Of a stretch of 46,769 nucleotides of DNA, positions 8,940-19,952 are shown one piece after another. Position 1 is the stretch's first letter. Every line of letters starts with the position of its first letter. This DNA comes from Thermostichus vulcanus str. 'Rupite' (lineage in GTDB: Bacteria > Cyanobacteriota > Cyanobacteriia > Thermostichales > Thermostichaceae). The notes beneath the pieces are model-generated. The model had not been told where the DNA came from. It ran no database searches and worked only from the letters and a program-made list of their open reading frames with translations. The stretch spans positions 1-46,769 of the forward strand of contig NZ_JAFIRA010000031.1 in NCBI RefSeq assembly GCF_022848905.1, in the 5' to 3' direction. The translations under genes were made by a program, and so were the position numbers.

Positions 8940-11768
8940 GTGGCCATGATGATCCCTGCTGCTGGATCCCCTGTTTCTTCTGCTCCTGCTTGGCATACCC
9001 TCACCCTGGCCGCCACCGCTCAGAAGCTGCAAACGGATCCCGATCGCGGCCTAACCACTCAGCAGGTGCTCCAACGACAGCAGGAGTACGGCCCCAATGA
9101 GTTGATTGCCACCTCTGGCCGCAGTCGCTGGCAGGTATTGCTTGACCAATTCAGTAACATCATGCTGCTGATGCTGATTGCGGTGGCGGCGGTTTCAGCG
9201 GCTTTGGCCATAGAAGAGGGAGAATTTCCGAAAGATGCCCTGGCCATTCTGCTGATTGTCGGGTTAAATGGCGGCCTGGGTTACCTGCAGGAAAGTCGGG
9301 CGGAAAAAGCACTGGCGGCCCTGAAAAAACTGGCTTCCCCCAGTGTACGGGTAGAGCGAGACGGGTTGTGGCAAGAGATTCCTGCCAGCAAGTTGGTGCC
9401 AGGAGATCGAGTGCTCCTAGAGGCTGGGGTACAGATCCCGGCGGATGGACGGTTGGCGGAAGCCGTCAATTTGCAGGTGCGCGAAGCTGCCTTGACTGGT
9501 GAGGCGGTGGCGGTGGTTAAGCAGGCGGACTGTGTGCTCCCGGCAGACACCGAGCTGGGGGAGCGGCGTAACATGGCCTTTATGGGTACAGAGGTGCTGC
9601 AGGGGCGCGGGATCCTCTTGGTCACCAGTACCGGTATGCGCACCGAGTTGGGCAAAGTAGCAACTCTGTTGCAATCGGTGGAGACCGAACCCACCCCTCT
9701 GCAACGGCGCATGAACCAACTGGGGAATGTGCTGGTATTCGGTTCCTTAGCCCTAGTGGCGGTGGTGGTGGTGGTGGGTTTGTTGCAGGCGGGGAATATG
9801 GCCCCCTTTACTTCCCTGCTGGAAACCTCCTTGAGTATGGCGGTGGCGGTGGTACCGGAGGGGTTGCCGGCAGTGATCACCGTCACCCTAGCGATTGGCA
9901 CCCAACGCATGGTGCGGCGGAATGCCCTGATCCGGCGCTTGCCAGCTGTAGAAACCCTGGGATCCGTCACCACGATTTGCTCCGACAAAACCGGCACCCT
10001 CACGGAAAACAAGATGGTGGTCACCGAGATTGTCACGGCCTCCCATCACTACCACCTGACCGGCACAGGCTACATTCCGCAGGGATCCTTTTACTGCAGG
10101 GGAGAACCGGTGGATCCGCAGGGAGCCCCGGATTTGTTGGCGGTGTTGCGGGCAACCGTGTTCTGTAATGATGCCTTGTTGCAGGCCAACATCCAGCCGG
10201 CTGGGGTGCGCAATCCCCGTTCTGCCGTCTCATCCCAACCTCCCTCACCCACCTGGTCGATCTTGGGGGATCCGACGGAAGCAGCCTTACTGGTGGCGGC
10301 GGCCAAAGCCAATCTGCAAAAAGCCTCTCTACAAGAGCAATGCCCACGGGTACAGGAGTTGCCCTTCAGCTCCGAGCGCAAGCGCATGAGCGTGGTCATT
10401 CAGGAGAAAGGTGGCTTCCGCGTTTACGTTAAGGGATCCCCGGAACTGGTGCTGGAGCGGTGTGATCGCATTCAGAACGCCGAGGGTTGGCGTTGGCTTT
10501 CGGAAGAGGTTCGCCAGGATATTCTCAACACCAACGACCAAATGGCAGCTCAGGGCACACGGGTTTTGGGAGTGGCCACCCTAGAGTTGGAATGGATCCC
10601 AAGCAACCTAGAGGAAGTAGAACAAAACCTGATCTGGCTCGGATTGGTGGGAATGCACGATGCCCCACGACCGGAAGCACGAGAAGCGGTGGCTCGCTGC
10701 CAAGCGGCTGGGATCCGCACCCTGATGATCACCGGTGACCATCAACTGACGGCTGTCGCCATTGCCCGTGACCTGGGCATTATCGGGCCAGACGACCGAG
10801 CGGTGGAAGGGCGTGCCCTCTCCCGCATGAGTGCCGATGAGCTGCTGGAAACCGTACGCACCGTCAATGTGTATGCCCGTGTTGCCCCCGAACACAAACT
10901 GCGCATTGTACAGGCGCTGCAAAAACAGAACCAGTTTGTAGCCATGACCGGCGATGGGGTGAATGATGCCCCGGCTCTGCGTCAGGCGGATATCGGCATT
11001 GCCATGGGTATTACGGGCACCGACGTGAGCAAAGAAGCCAGCGATATGGTCTTGCTGGATGACAATTTCGCCACCATCGTTGCCGCCATTGAAGAGGGAC
11101 GAGTGGTCTACAGCAATATCCGTCGCTTTGTGAAATATATTTTGGGCAGCAACATCGGTGAGGTATTAACGGTGGCAGCCGCGCCAATTTTGGGTCTTGG
11201 GGCTGTGCCTTTGACCCCACTGCAAATTTTGTGGATGAACCTCGTCACCGATGGTTTACCTGCTTTGGCTTTGGCCATGGAACCGGCTGAACCGGGGGTG
11301 ATGGATAAACCCCCCTTTAGCCCTAAGGAGAGCATTTTCGCCCAGGGCCTGGGGGCTTATATGGTGCGCATCGGGGTCTTCTTTGCCATCACCACAATCA
11401 TCATGATGCTCATTGTGGAGAATTATACCCTCCATTGGCGCACGATGGTATTCACAACCTTGTGCGTTGCTCAGATGGGTCATGCGGTTGCGGTGCGCTC
11501 CAACAACAAGCTGATCGTTGAAACCAATCCTTTTTCCAATCCCTACCTGTTTTGGGCGGTGTTGGCTACCCTTCTCCTTCAATTTGCCCTTCTTTATGTG
11601 CCCTTCCTGCGAAATTTCTTTGGCACCGAAGCCTTGACCCGCGATGAACTTTGGATCTGCATGGGCTTCAGCAGCCTGATCATGGTTTGGGTGGAGATGG
11701 AAAAACTTTATTTCCGCTGGCGACAAGGATCCCGGCCCTCACAACCCGAGCCTGCCCCCACAACCTAG
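8940..11768 (+). CDS. Cation-transporting P-type ATPase, type II (Ca2+-ATPase-like)
   Basis: This 942-residue integral membrane pump has the P-type core in order: actuator loop LTGEAVAV, the M4 ion-site segment [19 protein letters not shown], phosphorylation motif SDKTGTLTE (Asp about 349), nucleotide-binding KGSPE, and hinge [11 protein letters not shown]. Six C-terminal membrane segments follow, including [17 protein letters not shown], typical of type IIA pumps such as PacL. PEGLPA in M4 favours Ca2+ but does not prove it. Start choice is among GTG 8940 and ATG 8946 or 8949; the N-terminus is about the same. The gene appears monocistronic. Confidence 0.9.
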   Translation: MAMMIPAAGSPVSSAPAWHTLTLAATAQKLQTDPDRGLTTQQVLQRQQEYGPNELIATSGRSRWQVLLDQFSNIMLLMLIAVAAVSAALAIEEGEFPKDALAILLIVGLNGGLGYLQESRAEKALAALKKLASPSVRVERDGLWQEIPASKLVPGDRVLLEAGVQIPADGRLAEAVNLQVREAALTGEAVAVVKQADCVLPADTELGERRNMAFMGTEVLQGRGILLVTSTGMRTELGKVATLLQSVETEPTPLQRRMNQLGNVLVFGSLALVAVVVVVGLLQAGNMAPFTSLLETSLSMAVAVVPEGLPAVITVTLAIGTQRMVRRNALIRRLPAVETLGSVTTICSDKTGTLTENKMVVTEIVTASHHYHLTGTGYIPQGSFYCRGEPVDPQGAPDLLAVLRATVFCNDALLQANIQPAGVRNPRSAVSSQPPSPTWSILGDPTEAALLVAAAKANLQKASLQEQCPRVQELPFSSERKRMSVVIQEKGGFRVYVKGSPELVLERCDRIQNAEGWRWLSEEVRQDILNTNDQMAAQGTRVLGVATLELEWIPSNLEEVEQNLIWLGLVGMHDAPRPEAREAVARCQAAGIRTLMITGDHQLTAVAIARDLGIIGPDDRAVEGRALSRMSADELLETVRTVNVYARVAPEHKLRIVQALQKQNQFVAMTGDGVNDAPALRQADIGIAMGITGTDVSKEASDMVLLDDNFATIVAAIEEGRVVYSNIRRFVKYILGSNIGEVLTVAAAPILGLGAVPLTPLQILWMNLVTDGLPALALAMEPAEPGVMDKPPFSPKESIFAQGLGAYMVRIGVFFAITTIIMMLIVENYTLHWRTMVFTTLCVAQMGHAVAVRSNNKLIVETNPFSNPYLFWAVLATLLLQFALLYVPFLRNFFGTEALTRDELWICMGFSSLIMVWVEMEKLYFRWRQGSRPSQPEPAPTT

Positions 11769-11947
11769 CCAGGAACCAAGCCCATCCCGACTCGAAGGTG
11801 GGCCATCCTCAGCTCTTTGTAAAAAAGAACACGCCCCGATAAAGTCACTCGCTAAGATCAAGCTGGGCCATACTGAGGCTATTTCCGTAGGCAAGCTAGC
11901 TAAAGTAGGGTCAAGCGGCTCCGTTGGCTGGTCTGACTTTTTACAGT

Positions 11948-14413
11948 ATGCACAGGTGGGCTTGGGTAGCACTGGCAACCCTGGGCATGGGAAACTTTGG
12001 GATCCCTGCCCCTTTGTCATTGGCCAGTTTGGATGTCTGTTGGGAAACTGCTGGCTGGGGTTGGGCTGCCTTTGGGCTGCTGCTGCTGGTTAATCTGGGC
12101 CTGTGGGGGCGGCAACGCTTTCTTGTTTTCAAAACAACAACAGACAAAGCAACAGGTACTGTTTCAAGTCTTGACACCCGCTTCCGGGCTGCGATTGAAG
12201 CCAGCTTGGATGCCATTTATCTGTTGGATGCGGTACGGGATCCCCTCAGCCAAGAGATCCTGGATTTTGTTTTTGTGGATTTGAACTCGAAAGGGGCGGA
12301 ACTGGTCTCCCTCCCGCGCGAGGCGATCCTCGGCCAACGCCTGTGCGAGCTGCTGCCGATCAACCGCTCGGGCGGGTTCTTCGAGAAGTACAAACAGGTG
12401 GTGGAAACCCAAACCAGCCTGGAAGAAGAATTTCCCATTTCTGGACAGCCGGGCTTGGTGGCCAACTGGCTACATCATCAGGTGGTGCCGATCGGGGATG
12501 GCATTTTGATCACCAGCCGCGATATTAGCGAGCGCAAGCACCAGGAAGCACTGCTGCAAGAGCGACAGGCCCAGTACCAGGCCATGTGGGAGGTCATTCC
12601 CGACTTGATGGCTCGCGTCAGTCGAGAGGGGGTTTACCTCAGTTATTCCCACACCACCGTCTTTAACGACCTAGTGCCCAGCGATGTGGATCCGATCGGG
12701 AAAACAATCTTCACCTACTTGCCGCAGGAGGTGGCCCAAAAGCAGTGGGATGGGATCCAAGCTGCCCTCAATACCGGCCAGTTGCAACTCTACGAGCAGC
12801 AGATCCCGCTTGGTGACAGGGTGCAGTACCAAGAGGTGCGCATTGTCCCCAGTGGCCCCGATGAAGCCCTGATCATTGTACGGGACATGACCGATCGGGT
12901 CAGGTCAGAACAGGCGCTGCGGGAAAGCGAGCTTCGCTACCGCGCCCTTTACGAAGCCATCCCGGACATGATTCTGGAGGTGACCCGTGCCGGATACATT
13001 CTCAGTTGTAAAGCGCCACACGGGTTCCCCACTCACTATCCCGCCGAGGCCTATGTAGGTCGGTATGGACAGGAACTCTTTCCAGCGGCGGATGTAGAGC
13101 AGTACCAAGCGCTGATTAACCAGGCTCTAGATACCCAGCAGATCCAGTATTGGGAATACAAGACGGAGTTTCTAGAAGGGATCCCACAGTACCGCGAAGC
13201 CTGTGTGGTACCCCAGGGAACCGATAAGGTTTACGTCTTGGTGCGAGATATCACCGAGCGTAAACAAGCGGAGCTAGCCCTGAAGGAAATTGAAAATACA
13301 CAGCGGGCCATTTTGCAGGCCATTCCCGATCTAATCATGCGCTTCGACGCACAGGGCACCTGTTTGAACTTTATTTCCGGTGGAGATATTCGTTTGCGCG
13401 GCACCCTCCAGGAGGCTCTGCACCAGTCCATCTATACCATCCTGCCCCCCGACTTAGCGGATCAACGGATGCTGTTTATTCAGTTGGCCCTTTCCACCCA
13501 GGAGCGGCAAATCTACGAATACAGCATTGAGGTCACAGAAGGGGAATTGCGCCACGAAGAAGCCCGTGTTGTTCCTCTCAATGAGCATGAGGTGATGGTG
13601 ATCGTGCGGGATATCACGGATCGGGTGATCGCCGAGCAGTCTCTCTGGGAGAAAACCAAGCAACTGAGACAGGCCCAACGGATTGCCAAACTGGGCAACT
13701 GGTCTTATGAGGTGGCTAGCCAGCAGATCACCTGGTCAGAAGAAATTTTTCACCTGTTTGGGTTGTCACCAGAACAGCCGCCCCCCAGCTTTGCAGAGCA
13801 CCTAGAGCAAATTTACCCCGAAGATCGCCAACTCTGGCTGAAGTATGTGCAGGCCACCCTTGAACAAGGGATCCCGCAAAGCTGTGACTTCCGCATTCTG
13901 CGTGCCGACGGAGAAGTTCGCTACCTGAGCGCCCGTAGCCAAGCGGAACAGGTGGATGGAACGGTTGTGCGTATTTTTGGCACGGCCATGGATGTCACGG
14001 AGAGAAAGCTGGCGGAACTTGCCCTGCAAGAAAGCGAACAACAATTCCGCGCCCTCTTCGACAATGCTGCCGTTTCCATCATGATTCATGATGCCGAAAC
14101 CGCCGAGATCATCGATGCCAATCCGCGTGCCATCGCCTCCTATGGGCTGTCTAGCTTGGAGGAATTGCAAGCCTACGACATCTTCGATACCTCCCCCTAC
14201 AGCTATGCGGATGTGCTGCCCTACCTAGAGCAGGTGCGCCAAATGGGAGCGGTGCGGTTTGAGTGGCGGTCGCGGCGGGCGGATGGCCAGATCTTTTGGG
14301 AAGATGTGTTTGTCCAGCCGATGTTGCTGCGCGGGATCCCGCGCTTGGTTTCCACCGCAGTGGATATTACGAAAAGCAGCGTAAAGCCCCCGGTTTCCAA
14401 CCGGGGGATATGA
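11948..14413 (+). pseudogene. Hybrid histidine kinase, N-terminal PAS part (split by tnpB element)
   Basis: ATG at 11948 begins two hydrophobic segments (about residues 5-25 and 35-52; a TTG at 11924 would add 8 residues). About six PAS/PAC modules follow, each linked by a helix of the DITERK type. The central three are close tandem relatives, sharing 'AIPDLI/MI..V', 'QYWEYKTE'-like and 'VRDITERKQAE'-like stretches. The frame enters the tnpB element after base 14370 and stops at 14411-14413, so its last 15 residues are element-encoded. Joining base 14370 to 15729 restores the reading '[13 protein letters not shown]', continuous with the fragment at 15676-17634. This half has sensor modules only and cannot phosphorylate. 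Confidence 0.85.
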
Positions 14414-14465
14414 GCGCACAGGCTGAATTTATTCAGCAACAGAAATAGTACATACAATAGTCTGC

Positions 14466-15689
14466 ATGAAACGGGTCACCACCACACTCAAGCTCAAGTT
14501 TCTTGACCTCAATGGTGCTCCGCACCGCCCGGAGGGCGATGCGGTCAAAGCAGAGATGTTCGACCAGACGGTTTGTGCGACAACCGAACTGGCAAACGAA
14601 CTGCTCCGCATCAGTCCGAAGGAACGAAAAGCATTAACAACCGCCAAAGTGGTGACACCACTCAAGTCGGCCCTCTCCAACCAGGTGATTCGTGTCCTGA
14701 AGGGGAAAGCCGGCCAGCGGGTCAAACACTTCAAAGTGTTCTGGCCAGAGGTCAACAACCAAAACTGGAAGCTGCACAAAGTAGGTAGCACCTACTCGGT
14801 GAGTTTTCCCACGATTCAGGGTGACAAGCGGGTTCCCCTTGAGGTTGGCAGTTCCTACTATGCCGAGCGTCTTGAGCGCATCCTGGCCGAGCAGGATTGT
14901 GAACGGGGAACCTTGAAACTCATGAAGCTACGGGGCTGTTGGTACGCGGTTGTATCTATCACTTGGGAAGTTCCCGAAGTGAAGAGTACGGAGCGACTGG
15001 GTGTTGACCGGGGGCAGAACCGTTTGGCAGTGGCGGCCACCCGTTGGGGTCGGGCGGTGTTTTTTGGGGGTGGAGAGGTAGCCTATCGTCGTCGTCGTTT
15101 CCAGAAGCGTCGTGCCCAGTTGCAACAGGCGGGTAAATACCGAGCACTCAAGCGACTGGAGCGCAAAGAAGCCCGTTGGATGAGGGCGGTCAACCACACC
15201 GTTAGCCGTCGCATTGTGCGGTTTGCCAATGCGGTAAATGCAGATGTGTGGATGGAAGACCTCTCAGGTATCCGCCAATCCAGACAGAGCCAGAAGGCGC
15301 GTTCGGATGCCGGGAAATCGCGCCATACCTGGTCGTACTACGACCTGGAGTGGAAGGTTGCCTACAAGCTGGAGATGGCAGGTAGAACTCTACACAAGCG
15401 CCCTGCTGCCTACACATCCAAAACCGACCACAGGACAGGATTGATCTGCTCCGCAGGGCCGGAGGCCATTGGGAAAAGGAGTGGGCATCTGTTCACTGGG
15501 CAGGACGGGTATTGCTGTGATGCCGACTGGAATGCCGCAATGAACCTAGCCCAGTGGGACGGGTTTTCGTGTCCCTTGAGTCTAAAAGAAGCCCTGCCCG
15601 TAATAGGTAGGGTCGGCTCAGGGGATGGGGTAGTTGGCAATCCCCTGAACTCCATGAATACCTTGCAGTCTAAGGTTGCAAGGGGCTAG
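14466..15689 (+). CDS. tnpB: TnpB RNA-guided nuclease homologue
   Basis: The 407-residue protein has an OrfB-type N-terminal domain, a basic bridge-helix-like stretch and a RuvC fold. RuvC-I is [13 protein letters not shown] (Asp 181), RuvC-II is WMEDLSGIR (Glu 264), and RuvC-III is [10 protein letters not shown] (Asp 352/354). The zinc-finger region reads [15 protein letters not shown]...GYCCDAD, so the usual four-cysteine ribbon is largely missing, as in one IS605 subgroup. TnpB proteins cut DNA using an omega-RNA derived from the element's right end. All three acidic residues are present, so it may be active. It splits a kinase gene. Confidence 0.9.
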   Translation: MKRVTTTLKLKFLDLNGAPHRPEGDAVKAEMFDQTVCATTELANELLRISPKERKALTTAKVVTPLKSALSNQVIRVLKGKAGQRVKHFKVFWPEVNNQNWKLHKVGSTYSVSFPTIQGDKRVPLEVGSSYYAERLERILAEQDCERGTLKLMKLRGCWYAVVSITWEVPEVKSTERLGVDRGQNRLAVAATRWGRAVFFGGGEVAYRRRRFQKRRAQLQQAGKYRALKRLERKEARWMRAVNHTVSRRIVRFANAVNADVWMEDLSGIRQSRQSQKARSDAGKSRHTWSYYDLEWKVAYKLEMAGRTLHKRPAAYTSKTDHRTGLICSAGPEAIGKRSGHLFTGQDGYCCDADWNAAMNLAQWDGFSCPLSLKEALPVIGRVGSGDGVVGNPLNSMNTLQSKVARG

Positions 15690-15728
15690 AAGGGAGAATC
15701 CCCCGGTTTCTAACCGGGGGAGTGTCAA
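15661..15728 (+). ncRNA. Predicted omega-RNA 3' scaffold of tnpB copy 2
   Basis: In studied TnpB systems the guide RNA spans the tnpB 3' end and the right end, with the guide just past the element. Here a hairpin (CTTGCA/TGCAAG, 15662-15682) overlaps the tnpB stop and a second GC-rich hairpin (15700-15720) lies before TCAA. The predicted guide starts at 15729 (CGAGCGCAAATTGG...) and the predicted target-adjacent motif is TTAC or a one-base extension of it. The 5' limit of the RNA cannot be set from sequence. Confidence 0.5.
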
Positions 15729-17634
15729 CGAGCGCAAATTGGCCCAAGATGAGCTGGATTACCGTTCCCGCCTGGAGCGGCTGTTGATCGATCTTTCGAT
15801 GCAGTTTATTAATGCCTCGGAGGCGGCGCTGGACGAGCGTATTCAGCAAGCTCTCCAGGAAGTGGGGCAATTTGTCGGGGTGGATCGGGCCTATTTGTTC
15901 ACCTACGACTTCGAGCAAGGGATCACCTGCAATACCCACGAGTGGTGCCAGGTGGGGATTGAGCCGCAAATCGAGCACTTACAGGCTGTTCCCCTAGAAG
16001 TAGTATCCCAGTTTCTCGACCGTCATCGGCATGGGGAGCCCTATATTCTGCCGGATCTGTTTGCCCTTCCCCCAATGGATCCCTTACGGCAAGTTCTGGA
16101 ACCGCAAGGGATCCGGTCCCTACTCGCCATTCCCCTTTACTTTGAGCAAACTTGCCTGGGCTTTGTCGGGTTTGATGCTGTGCGCCAACAGCGCCAATGG
16201 CAAGCCGGTGATATTACCCTGCTGCAAATTTTGGCGGAGCTTTTTGTCAATGCCCACCTAAAGCAGCGCAATGAAGCCTTTATCCGCGAAGCGCAAGCTC
16301 AGCTGCAAGCTTCCACACGGTTGGCCCAGCAAATGGCCGAAGCCGCCGAAGCGGCGAACCGAGCCAAGAGCGAATTTTTGGCCACCATGAGCCACGAGAT
16401 CCGCACCCCCATGAATGCGGTGATCGGCATGACGGGTCTGCTGCTGGATACAGAGCTGAACGAGCAACAGCGGGACTTCGTGCAAACGATTCGCCACGGC
16501 GGTGAGGTACTGCTCAGCCTGATCAACGACATCCTTGATCTGTCCAAAATCGAGTCGGAGCGCCTAGAGCTGGAGGAAAACCCCTTCTCACTGCGGCAAC
16601 TGGTGGAAGATCTCCTGGATCTGATGGCGATTCAAGCGCGAGACAAAGCCATCGAACTGGCCGCCCTAGTCGATCCCACCCTGCCCGATACCCTGATCGG
16701 CGACTCAGCCCGTTTGCGCCAAATCCTGGCCAACCTGCTCAGCAATGCCATTAAGTTCACCCCCGCCGGAGAAGTGGTGCTCACCATCCAGTCCGGCCAC
16801 TGGGATCCCGAGGCCCATCGGCAAGAGCTGTGTTTCCAGGTGCGAGATACCGGCATTGGCATTCCCCCCGAAAAACTGCATCGGCTCTTCAAGCCCTTCA
16901 GCCAGGTGGATGGCTCCATCAGTCGGCAGTTTGGCGGCACAGGACTGGGCTTGGCCATCAGCCAACGGCTCTGTCAGCTCATGGGGGGTGAGATCACGGT
17001 CGTCAGTCAACCGGGCGAGGGATCCAGCTTCCGTTTTCGCCTATCCTTTGAGGTGTCCACTACCCCTTTACCCCAACCGCAACTGAACCTGACGGGCAAA
17101 CAGGTGTTGGTGGTGGATGATAACGCCACCCATCGTCAGATTTTAACCCTCCAGGCGAAAGCCTGGGGCATGGAGGTGGTCGCCTGTGCCTCAGCCGCCG
17201 CCGCCCTCACCCTAGAAAACCATCCCTTCGATCTGGCCATCCTCGACTACCACATGCCGGATATGGATGGACTGACTTTGGCTGCTGCCCTGAAAGCGGG
17301 GGATCCGCAACTGTCCCTGATTTTGCTTACCTCCCGCGACCAACATTCCCTCACCCAACACCCCGCCATCTCCGCCTGCTTGACCAAGCCGGTGAAAGCC
17401 TCGCAATTGCGCAACCTGGTGCAGCAAATCTTGGGCCGTGACCGGGATGGAGAATCCGCCCATGGGCACACCCGCTCCACTGGCTCCAACTGGGATGTGG
17501 AAATGGCCCAACACTATCCGCTGCGGATTTTGGTGGCGGAAGACAACCCCATCAACCAAAAAGTAACTCGCCTGACGTTGGAGCGACTGGGTTACCGACC
17601 GGACATTGTTGCCAATGGCTTAGAAGCCGTCTAG
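15676..17634 (+). pseudogene. Hybrid histidine kinase, middle part: GAF, HisKA, HATPase, REC (split)
   Basis: Genuine coding sequence resumes at base 15729/15730; the open frame's first 18 residues come from the element. A GAF domain follows (about residues 30-195, e.g. [11 protein letters not shown]). The HisKA H-box is [19 protein letters not shown] and the HATPase domain has N-box [21 protein letters not shown] and [11 protein letters not shown] complete receiver is next ([25 protein letters not shown]), then the start of a second one ([13 protein letters not shown]). The frame is cut by TAG at 17632-17634 inside that second receiver, and the same frame continues at 17635. The stretch has an intact kinase core but lost its PAS sensor half. 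Confidence 0.85.
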
Positions 17635-18333
17635 GCTCTGTACCTGCGCCCCTACGATCTGGTGCTGATGGATATGCAAATGCCGGAGTTGAATGGCATC
17701 TCAGCCACCCGCCGGATTCGTGCCGAACTGTCCCCAGAGCGCCAACCCCGTATCGTTGCCCTCACCGCCAATGTGCTAGCAGAAAGCCGCGAAGCCGCAG
17801 AAGCTGCCGGGGTGGATGATTACCTGACCAAACCCCTAGAGCGTGCCCCTCTATTGCGCGTTCTCCAGGGATCCGTTCCTCAGCCCTCCTTGTTCAGATC
17901 TGGCTCAACAGTCCTATCTACAGTCCCAGCAGAAGATACGCCAGATGCGATTGATGCAGCCACATTCAATGCCCTGAGAGCAGTGATTGGCCCAGAGGAT
18001 CAAGCGGTTCTCCAGGAGATGATCAGCATCTACTTGCAAGAGGGACAGACCCAGCTGGGATCCCTGCAAAAAGCCCTTAGCGAACGGGATCCGCAAGCCT
18101 TGTTCCGATTGACCCACCGCTTCAAAGGCAGCAGCAGTACTTTGGGGGCGAAAGGGCTGAGCCAGCTCTGCCAGGAGATAGAGGCACTGACCCGAACAGA
18201 ACCGATAGACTGGAATCTCACCCAGTCGTTGCTGAATCAAATACAAGTCGAATATCAGCGCGTTGCCCTCAGCCTTGCTGCCCTTACCGAACCTTATCTC
18301 ACCCCCCACTCCTCTCCCCATGCCGACGCTTGA
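17635..18333 (+). pseudogene. Hybrid histidine kinase, C-terminal REC/Hpt part after in-frame TAG
   Basis: The frame directly continues the second receiver after the amber codon: ALYLRPYDLVLMDMQMPELNG supplies the phosphoacceptor Asp, and VDDYLTKPLE the lysine region. If translated alone it would begin at ATG 17662 and lack the first strands of the receiver. An Hpt domain follows (about residues 100-190 of the fragment) with the phosphorylatable histidine in LTHRFKGSSSTLGA. The TAG is one change from CAG (Gln). The following kinase gene starts at 18320, overlapping this end by 14 bp, consistent with an ancestral operon. Confidence 0.8.
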
Positions 18334-19654
18334 ACTACCGGAACTCGATTCTTTGCCGGTCGCTGAGGCACCGCAGGGGGATAGCTTCCCTGACTCAGCC
18401 GCCGCAACCAGGGATCCCTCAACTCCCTTGCACACGGATTTGGATGGGGATCCTGACCTACCCTCCACCATTGCAGACAAGACGCCCTCTGGCCAATCCC
18501 AACCGTTGCTGTTAATCAGCGATGATGACCCCAACCAGCGGTTGTTGATCCGCCATGTCATGGGCAAAGAAGGCTATAGGGTGATCGAAGCCAGCGATGG
18601 GGAGAGCTGTCTGGAGGCGTTCGCCACTCATCTGCCGGACATGGTCTTGCTGGATGCGGTGATGCCGCAGTTGGATGGGTTTGAGTGTTGCCGCCGCCTG
18701 CATGCCCAAAATCCGGATCTGCCAATTTTGATGGTAACCGCCCTCGATGATGAAGCCTCCGTGGCCAAGGCCTTTGCGGCAGGAGCCACTGACTACATCC
18801 CCAAACCCATTTATTGGCCAGTTTTGAAGCGGCGCATTCGTCATCTGCTCGAAGCCAGCCGTGCCCGCCGTCGCCTACAGGAACTGAACCAGGCCCTAGA
18901 AGAGAAAGTTAAAGAACGCACCGCCCAGTTGGCCTGCCAGGTGGAGGATCTGCAACACCTGCACCGCCTCAAGGATGACTTTCTGGCGACCGTGTCGCAC
19001 GAGCTGCGCACCCCCCTGACCAAGGTGGAGCTGGCCCTACAACTTTTGGGTCGCACACCCTTGAACGAGAAACAACAGCAATATCACCGCATCGCCTTAG
19101 AGGAATGCCACGCCGAGATCGATCTGATTGACAAATTGCTGGATTTACAACGGCTAGAAAACGAGGAACTGGCGGCTTCCGTCTCAGCCATCGATCTGAA
19201 CGGTCTTTGGGTGAGCCTACTTGGCCGAGTACAGGAACGGGCACAGGCGCGACACTTAACCCTGCAGATAGCCGAACTACCGCCTGCAGCCGTAATTCAT
19301 ACGCATCGGCAGCACCTCAGCCAAATTTTGCAGGAACTGCTGGAAAATGCCTGCAAGTTTACCCAACCCGGTGGAACCCTTCGCCTCGAGGCCCAACCCA
19401 TGCCGGGGGGGTTTGAATTCAGGGTGGGAAACACAGCCCAGATTCCCGCTGCCGAGCTGCCCCGTCTGTTTGATCGCTTTTACCGAGTTCCCTCTGCGGA
19501 TCCCTGGGCGCAACAGGGAAGTGGCCTAGGGTTGGCGTTGGTAAAGCAATGGGTGGAGTATTTGCAGGGGCAGATTCGGGTCACCAGCCAAGCGGGATGG
19601 ACCTGGTTTATCCTCAGGCTGCCAGACCTAAAGCTACCCAATTCCAACTCCTAA
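18320..19654 (+). CDS. Response regulator-histidine kinase fusion
   Basis: ATG at 18320 gives 444 residues; the longer frame from TTG 18263 only adds low-complexity proline-rich sequence. After a variable N-terminus comes a receiver domain (LLISDDDPNQRLLIRHV; phosphoacceptor in MVLLDAVMPQLDG; lysine in TDYIPKPIYWP), a coiled linker (LEEKVKERTAQL), a HisKA domain (FLATVSHELRTPLTKVELAL) and an HATPase domain (ELLENACKFTQPGG; GSGLGLALVKQW). The order REC-HisKA-HATPase suggests a relay partner that takes phosphate from the adjacent hybrid kinase. That upstream kinase is broken, so the relay may be orphaned. Confidence 0.9.
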   Translation: MPTLELPELDSLPVAEAPQGDSFPDSAAATRDPSTPLHTDLDGDPDLPSTIADKTPSGQSQPLLLISDDDPNQRLLIRHVMGKEGYRVIEASDGESCLEAFATHLPDMVLLDAVMPQLDGFECCRRLHAQNPDLPILMVTALDDEASVAKAFAAGATDYIPKPIYWPVLKRRIRHLLEASRARRRLQELNQALEEKVKERTAQLACQVEDLQHLHRLKDDFLATVSHELRTPLTKVELALQLLGRTPLNEKQQQYHRIALEECHAEIDLIDKLLDLQRLENEELAASVSAIDLNGLWVSLLGRVQERAQARHLTLQIAELPPAAVIHTHRQHLSQILQELLENACKFTQPGGTLRLEAQPMPGGFEFRVGNTAQIPAAELPRLFDRFYRVPSADPWAQQGSGLGLALVKQWVEYLQGQIRVTSQAGWTWFILRLPDLKLPNSNS

Positions 19655-19952
19655 CGGGGTTTACACGTTCGAAATCTTGTATCAAACTTGTATCAAGCTC
19701 AAGATGATACAATCGGTAAAAGACTTCCACCATGATTTAAGGGTGGATGGTGCAATGCTCACACCATCATGCCGCCAACCTCAAGGAGGCAGAAGCCCAA
19801 ACCCTAGAACTCCTGGGCTCTTAGGATAGATGGATTGGGGCTCCTCAAGTGAAGGGGATCCCTATTTTTTGCTCTTGCAAAAGCTCCACCCCGACACCCC
19901 ATCCCATCTGCCAAAACCTAGCTTTTATGGGATCCGACAGTGGATATCCCAA
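19655..19952. other. Convergent intergenic region with phased TTGTATC repeats
   Basis: No convincing gene lies between the 3' ends of the kinase (plus) and the desulfurase (minus). CTTGTATCAA occurs at 19676-19685 and 19687-19696, exactly 11 bp apart, and an inverted GATACAA is at 19706-19712. That operator-like cluster precedes a 25-codon frame (19747-19824; ATGGTGCAATGC start) with a CSHHH motif that I do not recognise. A GGGATCCC-type site follows near 19858. I see no clear terminator on either strand. Confidence 0.35.

Larger units (their letters stand above)
14371..15728 (+). mobile_element. IS200/IS605-type tnpB-only element (copy 2, complete)
   Basis: The element has exact ends. The left flank ends in TTAC at 14367-14370, and the right end finishes in TCAA at 15725-15728, the cleavage tetranucleotides known for IS608. 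Deleting 14371-15728 restores an uninterrupted kinase frame, so no target duplication was made, as expected for this single-strand transposition mechanism. Subterminal palindromes with CCCCCGG/CCGGGGG arms lie at 14387-14407 and 15700-15720. It carries tnpB and no tnpA, so movement must use TnpA in trans. No GGATCC occurs inside, unlike host DNA on both sides. Confidence 0.9.

Noticed and set aside
14371-15728. tnpA transposase accompanying tnpB
   Set aside because: The element holds only tnpB; the 95 bp before it and the right end have no room for a Y1 transposase, and none is seen elsewhere in the window.
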